Of a stretch of 61,636 bases of DNA, positions 51,344 to 57,163 are shown piece after piece. The stretch comes from a virus: IMG/VR virus record IMGVR_UViG_3300042519_000334, positions 1-61,636 of that record. One strand, 5' to 3'. Both the position numbers and the translations under genes were made by a program. The notes under the pieces were generated by a model. The model searched no databases. It had not been told where the DNA came from and saw nothing but the letters and a program-made list of their open reading frames with translations. The stretch's first letter is position 1. The number at the start of each line of letters is the position of its first letter.

Positions 51344-52012
51344 TTACAGTCCCTTAAGCATTTGAATCATCTCGGGCTGTGGGAAGATATCAATCTTATC
51401 CTTACGTACTGAGTTGTGCGTATATACTCCTGCGACACCATTCAGTGCATTCATAGATACATCCCACATATCCTCCTCACGATAGTCCAGCGGGATATCA
51501 TAAATCTCATTCCAGTACTTCAAGAGATTCTCAACACTGCGAATCTGCTCATCGGTGTATCTGTGGAAGTGGATATGCTTCTTGTACGGGGAATCAAGGG
51601 TACATACATCCTCCTTGGCCACCTCACGATTGACGTAGTTGTAGTACTTACCGCCACGCTCCTCTAGCTGTCCCCAAGCACAAATCTCAATACCGATAGA
51701 AATCTTATCGAGCACCTTGTGTGGGACACCGTACCCCTTGAAGATTTCAGCCTTAGCACCTAAGTGGTAGGCCCAGTACTTAGATGGGAATCCCTGCACG
51801 ATGCGTCCATCTCCTTCCTTAGCTCCCTTTCCGCTGATACAAACACACGTTGCGATACGACCTCTTGAGTCGGTATCCCACTGCTTGAATGTAGATACCC
51901 CACTTGAGTTACCTGCGGTGTGGTGTAGGTAAATCTGCTTCTTCGGAGCAGCCTCCTTGATGTACTCGGTAGGTGAAAACTCTACCTGCAAGATGTCCTT
52001 GAGAAATTCCAT
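51344..52012 (-). CDS. endolysin: N-acetylmuramoyl-L-alanine amidase
   Basis: 222 aa, Amidase_2/PGRP fold that cleaves the bond between MurNAc and L-Ala. Zn-binding and catalytic features: IYLHHTAGNSSGVSTF with the first His (about 29), WAYHLGAKAEIFKG (His about 82), ISIGIEICAWGQLEE (conserved EICAWG), and THNSVRKDKIDIFPQPEMI near the C-terminus (third ligand region H-x-x-x-x-x-K). No signal peptide, so a holin (candidate at 33446) is needed. First gene of the leftward block; its -7 box ends four bases before the ATG. Confidence 0.9.
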   Translation of the reverse strand: MEFLKDILQVEFSPTEYIKEAAPKKQIYLHHTAGNSSGVSTFKQWDTDSRGRIATCVCISGKGAKEGDGRIVQGFPSKYWAYHLGAKAEIFKGYGVPHKVLDKISIGIEICAWGQLEERGGKYYNYVNREVAKEDVCTLDSPYKKHIHFHRYTDEQIRSVENLLKYWNEIYDIPLDYREEDMWDVSMNALNGVAGVYTHNSVRKDKIDIFPQPEMIQMLKGL

Positions 52013-52016
52013 AGAA

Positions 52017-52024
52017 CAAAGATA
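52017..52024 (-). promoter_or_regulatory. promoter -7 box of the amidase operon (leaderless type)
   Basis: TATCTTTG on the minus strand, then TTCT and the ATG at 52012. It is the leftmost outward promoter of the gene-free region. Confidence 0.6.
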
Positions 52025-52072
52025 ATGATTGTATACGATAGGTGATTATGTCGGTACTATGTATTACACACT

Positions 52073-52104
52073 ATTGATTATGTCATTTTTTTTGTGTAAC
52101 TTTG
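52073..52104 (+). promoter_or_regulatory. Bacteroidota-type promoter reading into a gene-free region
   Basis: ATTG (52073-52076), 20-nt spacer, TAACTTTG (52097-52104). No protein gene follows for about 1.8 kb, so it probably drives a non-coding RNA. Confidence 0.6.
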
Positions 52105-52110
52105 CCCCTG

Positions 52111-52335
52111 TAGTGCAAGGGCACGCAGACGAACAATAGTATACGCAACGTAACATAGACGTAACTACGGACCGATGCATAGGCGGACAGCCCAAAAGCG
52201 ACAGTCCGCCTCTGCAAAAATAGGGCGACAGCCACTACGCAAAGCACTTGAATACAGGAGGCGTGTGTCCAAGCAGTTCCTATCCACAAGAATACTCATT
52301 TAACTGCTCGTATACAGTATTCTACTGTTGTTTTC
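52111..52335 (+). ncRNA. candidate structured non-coding RNA, about 220 nt
   Basis: Begins at the expected start of the promoter at 52073. It contains GCCC/GGGC just at its 5' end, a 12-of-13 bp hairpin TGCATAGGCGGAC / GTCCGCCTCTGCA (52176-52216), and a final stem GAATACT / AGTATTC (52290-52322) followed by a T-rich stretch that could end it. No plausible ORF. Unknown class; it may be an origin-linked RNA, for example a primer or regulator. Confidence 0.5.
52280..52288 (+). other. DnaA-box-like site
   Basis: CTATCCACA, eight of nine matches to TTATCCACA, inside the gene-free divergent region. The phage encodes a DnaA domain-IV protein that could read such a box. A single site is weak evidence. 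Confidence 0.35.
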
Positions 52336-52569
52336 ACGTTTTAGAAACACATATAGTAGTAGGTGGGTGATGGATACTTTTTTAATTCGTACGAGTTCTA
52401 GGTACCGTGGGGAGAATTATACAAGAGCGACGCTGACGAACCAACTCCGAAACCGAATCGCAAACCCAACCCCCTCGTAATCAGCGCGTTACGTTCAAAC
52501 TTTTTAGCGTTTTGTCTATAGGTAGGCGCTCAAGTAGAGTATCTATTCTATGTCGGCTAGGCGTTCGTT

Positions 52570-52631
52570 TACTGAACGTATTCAGGTCGTTTGCTGTAGA
52601 AAAAGGTAAACTTTTCGTGTACTGAACGTAT
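52570..52631 (+). repeat. direct repeat pair TACTGAACGTAT
   Basis: Copies at 52570-52581 and 52620-52631, start-to-start distance 50 nt (about five helical turns), so both would face the same side of the DNA. Candidate protein-binding iterons. Confidence 0.6.
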
Positions 52632-52937
52632 GCTTTTTTTCGTGGGTGTGGTCGGTCGTAGACCTGCATCAATCCCCTCTCTACTTTTCCCCACTTTTCA
52701 CCACTCGTTCCCTTCATCTTTCTTAGTACGTTTCGCTGTATGTTTCGTGTATGTTTATTTAGTATACTATAGTAGACAGGGCCTCAGTTAACGATTACGG
52801 CAGGAATTATACTAATAGTTTAAACAGCGGAAAAAGTATGCTTTTGCCCGTATTTGGTACATATTGGGTCGGGTTAGGCCGTTGGTGTTCAGTCAGTTAG
52901 GTGCTGAATTACGTACATACGATTTCTTAAATGACGC

Positions 52938-53118
52938 TGATTATCAGGTAGTTACGTTAACTCGTTGTGTTTCAGTATGTTGTAACTTGCTGAGTTTTAG
53001 CCTGTTAGTAACTAATTGATTCTCAGCGGTTTACTAACTCGTTGATTATCAGGTAGTATTATTTAGAACGATTCTAAATTTCATCTCGAAGCAACTTTTT
53101 TTTTGGTGCTGATTATCA
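52938..53118. repeat. iteron-like repeats TGATTATCA
   Basis: Exact palindromic copies at 52938-52946, 53043-53051 and 53110-53118, each followed by a similar AGGTAGT/AGCAGTT stretch, plus a degenerate TGATTCTCA at 53017-53025. Flanking TAACTCGTTG is also repeated. Likely operator or origin sites for a phage protein. Confidence 0.6.
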
Positions 53119-53181
53119 AGCAGTTAGCCCTATATATTCCTATAAGGGGCGTGGGCTCCTCGAAATTTCTCTTGGCTAAAG

Positions 53182-53212
53182 TTTGCATATTTGTAAAGCC
53201 GCAGTATATTTG
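53182..53212 (+). promoter_or_regulatory. main rightward early promoter
   Basis: TTTG (53182-53185), 19-nt spacer, TATATTTG (53205-53212); the 16-mer GCTAAAGTTTGCATAT is shared with the moron promoter at 31666. No other promoter is seen before the first early gene at 53924, so it probably reads through the large RNA into the early operon. Confidence 0.8.
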
Positions 53213-53217
53213 TGGAG

Positions 53218-53839
53218 TCGAAAGGCCAACGGGCCACCACCACTCGACGAAGTTTTTTGAAATATCAACCGAAACGCGAACTCAGAGTCGGAGACAAGAG
53301 CAGAGCGCGGTAGGCAGGAAAGTCCCAAGTGACGATAGACGAACGGATGTTGGCGAAAACGCCTCTCCAATTTCTGAAACCCACCTTGTGAACCTTGTAC
53401 GATTGAGTCAGTGAGCCACGGCCACTTTCTCTCGGGCGTTAAGGAGCGGAGTAGCAGGTCAGGTCAGAATAGTAGAGTGATGTAAGCAGAAAGCGTAGCG
53501 CAAGTAAGCCAACACAGGTCGATTGAAAGTAGCGAGGGCAGGTAGACAAGACAAGCAAAGCCAAGTACGGCGGCCGTAAGAAACACGAGTCCAAACCTAA
53601 TGAAGCAAAGCGCCGTGGCGCGGAGCGACAAGCAGTGCGGAGGAGTCCAATGAACGCCACCTGAACACCTGAGTGAATCGAGTCAAACAAAGCCGAGAAC
53701 AACATCAAGCGAAAGACAGGATATGCGGTGCGTAAACAGCGCCGCCAAAGGATAGCAGATGTGGTCGAACTAACAGCATATGCGGTCAACAGGCTCACGC
53801 CACAGGCCGCCAAAAAAGTTCACCTGTTCAAGGCACACT
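53218..53839 (+). ncRNA. large structured non-coding RNA (GOLLD/ROOL-like candidate)
   Basis: About 620 nt of purine-rich sequence from a strong promoter, without a credible gene. Many local helices: GGCC-AACG-GGCC (53224-53235) enclosed by GTCGA/TCGAC, GGCG-AAAA-CGCC (53352-53363), TACGG-CGG-CCGTA (53566-53578), GCGGTGC/GCGCCGC (53725-53745, 7 bp). GTGAAC near 53387 could pair with GTTCAC near 53818, closing most of the molecule. It ends at a tRNA-like element. Size, phage context, structure density and tRNA linkage resemble GOLLD and ROOL RNAs, known from phages and lake/rumen DNA; membership is not shown here. Confidence 0.55.
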
Positions 53840-53890
53840 ACTGCCGCTTGGAGTGCACATCGTGCATAGGGTTCGAGTCCCTACGGCAGT
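53840..53890 (+). ncRNA. tRNA-like structure lacking the D-arm
   Basis: Perfect 7-bp acceptor ACTGCCG / CGGCAGT, classical T-arm TAGGG-TTCGAGT-CCCTA stacked directly on it, and in place of D- and anticodon arms only a CTTGGAG linker and a TGCAC-ATC-GTGCA hairpin with a 3-nt loop. It cannot be a decoding tRNA. It is a plausible substrate for RNase P and RNase Z, which would release the large RNA 5' of it and the early mRNA 3' of it. Confidence 0.7.
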
Positions 53891-53923
53891 CAAACTTTAA
53901 CCACTAATCTAAAATCAATCACT

Positions 53924-54133
53924 ATGAAAATTAAAGAAATCGCCATTTTATTTCTTCAATTCTTATTCGTAACCACCATAATCCTACTTCCATTTGTTAT
54001 TGTCTTTTCGTTGGCAGACGAAGACCCGCGTGAGAGAATAGAAATAGAAGATGGAACGAGAGTAATTACAATGGACGGAGACACAATCGAAGTTCACGCA
54101 TACAAATTTTTGTACGCATACAAGGTTAACTGA
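53924..54133 (+). CDS. small membrane protein, 69 aa
   Basis: First protein gene of the rightward block. N-terminal transmembrane helix (IAILFLQFLFVTTIILLPFV, about 6-30), then a charged cytoplasmic or periplasmic tail (ADEDPRERIEIEDGTRVITM) of beta character. No family recognised; early membrane proteins of this kind often act in takeover or exclusion. Its stop codon TGA lies within the conserved core of the hammerhead ribozyme that follows, and cleavage would cut the message just after the gene. Confidence 0.65.
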   Translation: MKIKEIAILFLQFLFVTTIILLPFVIVFSLADEDPRERIEIEDGTRVITMDGDTIEVHAYKFLYAYKVN

Positions 54134-54174
54134 TGAGCGCTTTAATAGCCGAAACGTCGTGAGACGTCTTAACC
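54124..54174 (+). ncRNA. hammerhead ribozyme (type I), copy 1
   Basis: Stem I GGTTAA (54124-54129) with TTAACC (54169-54174), core CTGATGA (54130-54136), stem II 54137-54150 (GCT/AGC plus a G-C pair with one bulge), GAA (54151-54153), stem III ACGTC-GTGA-GACGT with a GNRA loop (54154-54167), and C at 54168 as position 17. Cleavage is predicted between 54168 and 54169, leaving a short 5' leader before the amidoligase start at 54199. Every invariant core position is satisfied. Confidence 0.85.
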
Positions 54175-54198
54175 AAAAACAATTTAATTCTTTTCGTT

Positions 54199-55722
54199 AT
54201 GAGAGTTACCAATATCGTATCAGGCCGTCAGATTGAAATCCGCCGCTCTTACTACAACGAGCAGTTCAACTTCTACTTCGGTATCAACAACGACTTCTTT
54301 GTGTACACCTACGCCAACAACGAAGGTGAACTTAACCGCACTCGTTTCCCTCGCGCACTCAACGCCGCTGAGTGGGGCATCGACCTTCGTACGGGCACTC
54401 ACTCGTCAGCAACATTCGAACTGCGCGGTCAACAAATTCTGCGAGGTCGCTACTTCCGTAGCGAGCAGGTATCTGAGCAACGCATCTTAGGTATTCCGCA
54501 CGTTACGCTAACTAATGATGAGAAGGCCAACTTCGCTGTTCGTGTGGCAGAGTCAAGCGGACACAACTCAAACGTGTTTGTATCACTGCTCATCGGGGAA
54601 GTACTGCATACAACTGACCTTGTCGTTCGTAATTACTCAACTACTTCGGCGAAGTTCTACGATGCGAACGGAGTGTCTCACGTGCTAAATTTCCAAGACA
54701 ACGAGTACGGCCACGTTATGTCTGCAATTCGTGAAGGTCGCACTGAGTACTTAACAGGTCGCGACCTGTTAGGCAATACGTCAATCTTCGCCAACGCTGA
54801 GATTCAGGAGCGCTTCGGTGCAGCCCCTGAACTTAGCGGTTACCACGGCCCATCACGCAACACCGAAATCTTCAACGATTCATCAGTTGAGTGGTTCGTA
54901 GGTTTCGAGGTCGAGAAGGAGGACCTGAATGTTCGCAACCGCTGCGCTCGTGCTAACTGCAACTTGGGTGACGGATGGATTGCAGAACGCGACGGCTCAC
55001 TCGATTCATCGACAGGTGTCGAGGTCGTGTCACCTGTACTCAACCTGTTCGATACGAAGACATTGTTCGAGCAGTTCGAGAAGTACGATTGGGTTATGAA
55101 CGCAGAGTACTCACGCCGCTGTGGTGGCCACATCACCATCAGCCGTCGTGGAATTTCAGCCGATGACCTCGTCGACAAGTTGGCTCCGTTCGTGCCTATG
55201 CTTTTCTCGCTATACGAAGGCCGCCTGTCCAATCAGTACAGCGGAGTTCAGAGCAAGGACGAAATCAAGCGAGGTTCACGCCGCGCCATCAACAACTGCT
55301 CACGTGCATACAATAACCGCAAGGAGGCAGTTGAGATTCGCATCTTCAGCGCAGTATCTACGCTCGAGTCAATTAAGTTCCGCACGAAGTTGGTTCAGTG
55401 GATATGCGCTCACATCGACAAGGGCACGTTCACCACGTTCACTCAGGTGGCCGATGCTATGTTCAACGACAAGAAGTTGAACAAGTTACTTCGTCAGCAG
55501 TACAGCGCTGAGAAGTTAGCACGTAAGCAGGCACTCACCTACGTGTTCGGCGGATGTCTCGAAGGTCAGTCACCGAGCGAGTTTCTCACCGATGCTGACA
55601 ACTACGACCGCACCATCGAGCGTATGAAGCGAGCCTACGACAGCGTACAGGGCTACGTTCGCCGCGAGGTCGAGAGCAAGTTCGGTACTTACTCAGTCAA
55701 TAAGGCCGCAGGTAAGTTGTAA
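54199..55722 (+). CDS. GS-fold amidoligase (Amidoligase_2-like)
   Basis: 507 aa. The C-terminal 270 residues fit the glutamine-synthetase-fold COOH-NH2 ligases: WFVGFEVEKEDL (about 233, the GxE metal strand), GWIAERDGSLD (about 258), GVEVVSPVLNLFDTK (about 273, ExVSP), YSRRCGGHITISRRG (about 303, the GxH strand), and KEAVEIRIFSAVSTLES (about 376, ExR). These enzymes use ATP to join a carboxylate to an amine. The first about 215 residues are a separate beta-rich domain, perhaps for the substrate. With the class II amidotransferase at 57164 and the GGCT-like protein at 3873 it suggests a peptide or protein amide-modifying pathway. Transcribed just after hammerhead copy 1. Confidence 0.8.
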   Translation: MRVTNIVSGRQIEIRRSYYNEQFNFYFGINNDFFVYTYANNEGELNRTRFPRALNAAEWGIDLRTGTHSSATFELRGQQILRGRYFRSEQVSEQRILGIPHVTLTNDEKANFAVRVAESSGHNSNVFVSLLIGEVLHTTDLVVRNYSTTSAKFYDANGVSHVLNFQDNEYGHVMSAIREGRTEYLTGRDLLGNTSIFANAEIQERFGAAPELSGYHGPSRNTEIFNDSSVEWFVGFEVEKEDLNVRNRCARANCNLGDGWIAERDGSLDSSTGVEVVSPVLNLFDTKTLFEQFEKYDWVMNAEYSRRCGGHITISRRGISADDLVDKLAPFVPMLFSLYEGRLSNQYSGVQSKDEIKRGSRRAINNCSRAYNNRKEAVEIRIFSAVSTLESIKFRTKLVQWICAHIDKGTFTTFTQVADAMFNDKKLNKLLRQQYSAEKLARKQALTYVFGGCLEGQSPSEFLTDADNYDRTIERMKRAYDSVQGYVRREVESKFGTYSVNKAAGKL

Positions 55723-55727
55723 GATGT

Positions 55728-55786
55728 CCCCTCCGTGTAAGGGTGGTTAAGGTGAGCAGGCGTTGCACGGAGCGCCCTGCTTTTTT
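55728..55786 (+). promoter_or_regulatory. attenuator-like RNA: terminator with competing or kissing pairing
   Basis: AGCAGG(CG)/(CG)CCCTGCT stem (55755-55781) followed by six T forms an intrinsic terminator after the amidoligase. Its loop contains CACGGAG (55766-55772), exactly complementary to CTCCGTG (55731-55737), which itself lies in the loop of a CCCT/AGGG hairpin. The 7-bp pairing can be a pseudoknot or an anti-terminator, so it may be a regulated attenuator or small riboswitch. Confidence 0.6.
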
Positions 55787-55805
55787 CACTATCACGAATC
55801 AAATT

Positions 55806-56006
55806 ATGAAACACGAACTAAACGAAATGATGCGAGCCTACGAAAACTACCTGAGTAAGGTATCGAGGTTCATCGAAGCAACCGACGAAACCGAACGCTA
55901 CAAGTTGATTGCGTTCGATATAATCGAGCGGCAAAGTATCGACCTCGAAGAAAACTTGGAGGCCGCATACGAAACGCTAACGCAATATCTAGAAGAACGA
56001 GGTTAA
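55806..56006 (+). CDS. small acidic helical protein, 66 aa
   Basis: Starts at ATG 55806 (MKHELNEMMRAYENYLSKVS) after an A-rich leader behind the attenuator; the open frame from 55743 runs through the terminator stem and is not used. Highly helical and acidic (RQSIDLEENLEAAYETLTQY). No domain recognised. Its last codons and stop lie in stem I of hammerhead copy 2. Confidence 0.65.
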   Translation: MKHELNEMMRAYENYLSKVSRFIEATDETERYKLIAFDIIERQSIDLEENLEAAYETLTQYLEERG

Positions 56007-56051
56007 CTGACGATGGCTTGAGTAGCCGAAACGCTGTGAAGCGTCTTAACC
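56001..56051 (+). ncRNA. hammerhead ribozyme (type I), copy 2
   Basis: Stem I GGTTAA (56001-56006) with TTAACC (56046-56051), core CTGACGA (56007-56013), stem II with GGCT/AGCC (56014-56027), GAA (56028-56030), stem III ACGCT-GTGA-AGCGT (56031-56044), C at 56045. Stem III differs from copy 1 at two base pairs on both strands with pairing kept, and the N7 core base differs (allowed). One unpaired base lies between core and stem II. Cleavage is predicted after 56045, upstream of the gene at 56066. Confidence 0.85.
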
Positions 56052-56065
56052 ATAAACTAATTAAG

Positions 56066-56467
56066 ATGAACGCTTACAAATTCACCCTTACAATCACAAA
56101 TTCTAACACCTTCATTATTAACGCAGAAAACTATAAGGAGGCGATGAAACTTGCTTACGACAATGGTTTTGCAGATAGAAATGCAGTTAAAGACCTTTGC
56201 GTTCCAACCGAAGTTTACTCAGAACTAACTTGTACTGAAAGCGAAACACCTGAGGGACTAATTCGTGTTTGGACATATTTTAACGCATCGGAAGAAACAG
56301 AGATAGAAGAATTCACGAGTGAGTGGTCTACGTTATTAGGTACGGAAGTCACTTACGACCTCGACCTATCCAACACCGATGAAGATTCTTGGTACTGCGA
56401 AACATTCGTAACGCAAGCGCAAATCGATGAGTTCAATATGAGCGAAGATTGGTTCACCATTCAATAA
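56066..56467 (+). CDS. hypothetical acidic protein, 133 aa
   Basis: ATG at 56066 (MNAYKFTLTITNSNTFIINA) after the hammerhead cleavage site and an A/T-rich leader; the frame open from 56018 runs through the ribozyme. A small beta-alpha domain (NAENYKEAMKLAYDNGFADR) precedes an acidic C-terminus (SEETEIEEFTSEWST, DLDLSNTDEDSW). Acidity and early position would fit a host-takeover or DNA-mimic protein, but there is no direct evidence. Confidence 0.65.
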   Translation: MNAYKFTLTITNSNTFIINAENYKEAMKLAYDNGFADRNAVKDLCVPTEVYSELTCTESETPEGLIRVWTYFNASEETEIEEFTSEWSTLLGTEVTYDLDLSNTDEDSWYCETFVTQAQIDEFNMSEDWFTIQ

Positions 56468-56486
56468 TCAGTAAAAAAAAATTAAG

Positions 56487-56609
56487 ATGTACGAACTATC
56501 TATTTCAATCGCACCTACCTACGGCATACTAATCGGAGCCGCAGGTTCAATCGCCGTCGTTATCGTGTCGGCAGTTTTGTCAACCATTCAATTCAAGCAA
56601 AATGTTTAA
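56487..56609 (+). CDS. single-pass membrane peptide, 40 aa
   Basis: MYELSISIAPTYGILIGAAG then SIAVVIVSAVLSTIQFKQNV: one transmembrane helix filling residues 12-33, with a basic end. Preceded by an A-run leader typical of this operon and overlapping the next gene by 8 nt. Role unknown. Confidence 0.6.
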   Translation: MYELSISIAPTYGILIGAAGSIAVVIVSAVLSTIQFKQNV

Positions 56610-56763
56610 AGATATTTTTCTACCACCACCTACTACTTTATTCAAGGTATTCGCACACTACGGAGGCGAGTATCCGTCACGAGTTATGCTGTTCAAGAGT
56701 TATGAGTCAGCAGTTCAGTTCGCACAAGGTGCAGAACAATACGAAATCATTCAAGTAAAATAA
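56602..56763 (+). CDS. small hypothetical protein, 53 aa
   Basis: MFKDIFLPPPTTLFKVFAHY followed by EYPSRVMLFKSYESAVQFAQ. Compact alpha/beta composition, no motif recognised. The start overlaps the preceding membrane peptide and the next gene begins two bases after its stop. Confidence 0.55.
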   Translation: MFKDIFLPPPTTLFKVFAHYGGEYPSRVMLFKSYESAVQFAQGAEQYEIIQVK

Positions 56764-56765
56764 TT

Positions 56766-56966
56766 ATGAGCCAAATCGACTTAATCATTCAGTACGAAAG
56801 CGGAGAACTTGACGACCAACAGGTCGTGTTCTTATTTGCCGACCTCGTCCGCACAGGACAGGCTTGGATTCTACAGGGCCACTACGGCCGCACTGCTCAA
56901 CGACTAATTGAGGCAGGATGGATTGACAAAAAAGGTAATGTATCACTTGAAGTATTTGAACTATGA
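56766..56966 (+). CDS. hypothetical protein, 66 aa
   Basis: MSQIDLIIQYESGELDDQQV then VFLFADLVRTGQAWILQGHY. Helical small protein. I recognise this pattern (ESGELDDxxxxxLFxxLVxTGxAWxLQGxYGR) as recurring in many phages; no function is known. Overlaps the next gene by 4 nt. Confidence 0.75.
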   Translation: MSQIDLIIQYESGELDDQQVVFLFADLVRTGQAWILQGHYGRTAQRLIEAGWIDKKGNVSLEVFEL

Positions 56967-57151
56967 ACTTAGAAAACGATAAATCATTCTTTCGTGCAGG
57001 TATGTACCTGTCGACAATTATGCTCGTGATTGGCACAACGGCACGTATCACGCAAGGCCACCCAAGCGAGTCCACAGGAACGCTTATAGTGGGTGGCATC
57101 TTAATCTTCCTAATCTCAGCCTTCGGCTACATCGTTAACTACAACAAATAA
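56963..57151 (+). CDS. two-helix membrane protein, 62 aa
   Basis: Two hydrophobic segments (MYLSTIMLVIGTTARI and GTLIVGGILIFLISAFGYIV) with a short polar loop. No family recognised. It lies directly upstream of the class II amidotransferase gene. Confidence 0.6.
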   Translation: MNLENDKSFFRAGMYLSTIMLVIGTTARITQGHPSESTGTLIVGGILIFLISAFGYIVNYNK

Positions 57152-57163
57152 TCTATTTCAATT

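Larger units (their letters stand above)
52336..53160. other. gene-free AT-rich region with repeats, probable replication origin
   Basis: No convincing gene on either strand. It holds two copies of TACTGAACGTAT 50 nt apart, four copies (one degenerate) of the palindrome TGATTATCA, and long T-rich tracts (for example around 53095). It is where the two transcription blocks diverge, as expected for a bidirectional origin. Inference from layout and repeats. Confidence 0.5.

Noticed and set aside
52083-52717. Two short minus-strand ORFs (52083-52289, 52481-52717)
   Set aside because: Low-complexity products over hairpins and repeats, no leader, and the region is better explained as origin or RNA.
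52938-53118. CRISPR array
   Set aside because: Repeats are short palindromes at irregular spacing without uniform spacers; no cas genes.
53103-53414. 103-aa ORF on the plus strand
   Set aside because: It spans the early promoter and the 5' part of the proposed RNA, so its start would lie upstream of the transcription start.
53439-53813. 124-aa ORF on the minus strand
   Set aside because: It lies inside the purine-rich structured RNA region; the low stop frequency follows from composition, the product is Leu/Arg/Ser-rich and unlike a folded protein, and it has no leader or neighbours.
53218-53839. Group I intron, RNase P RNA or tmRNA
   Set aside because: GGAAAGTCC near 53318 recalls RNase P, but the other conserved elements of that RNA are not seen; the conserved group I intron core and a tmRNA tag frame are also absent.
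53840-53890. Functional decoding tRNA
   Set aside because: No D-arm, and only a 3-nt loop where the anticodon should be; kept as a tRNA-like structure instead.
53840-53890. Integrase attachment site in a tRNA 3' end
   Set aside because: No integrase or excisionase gene was found anywhere in the closed genome.
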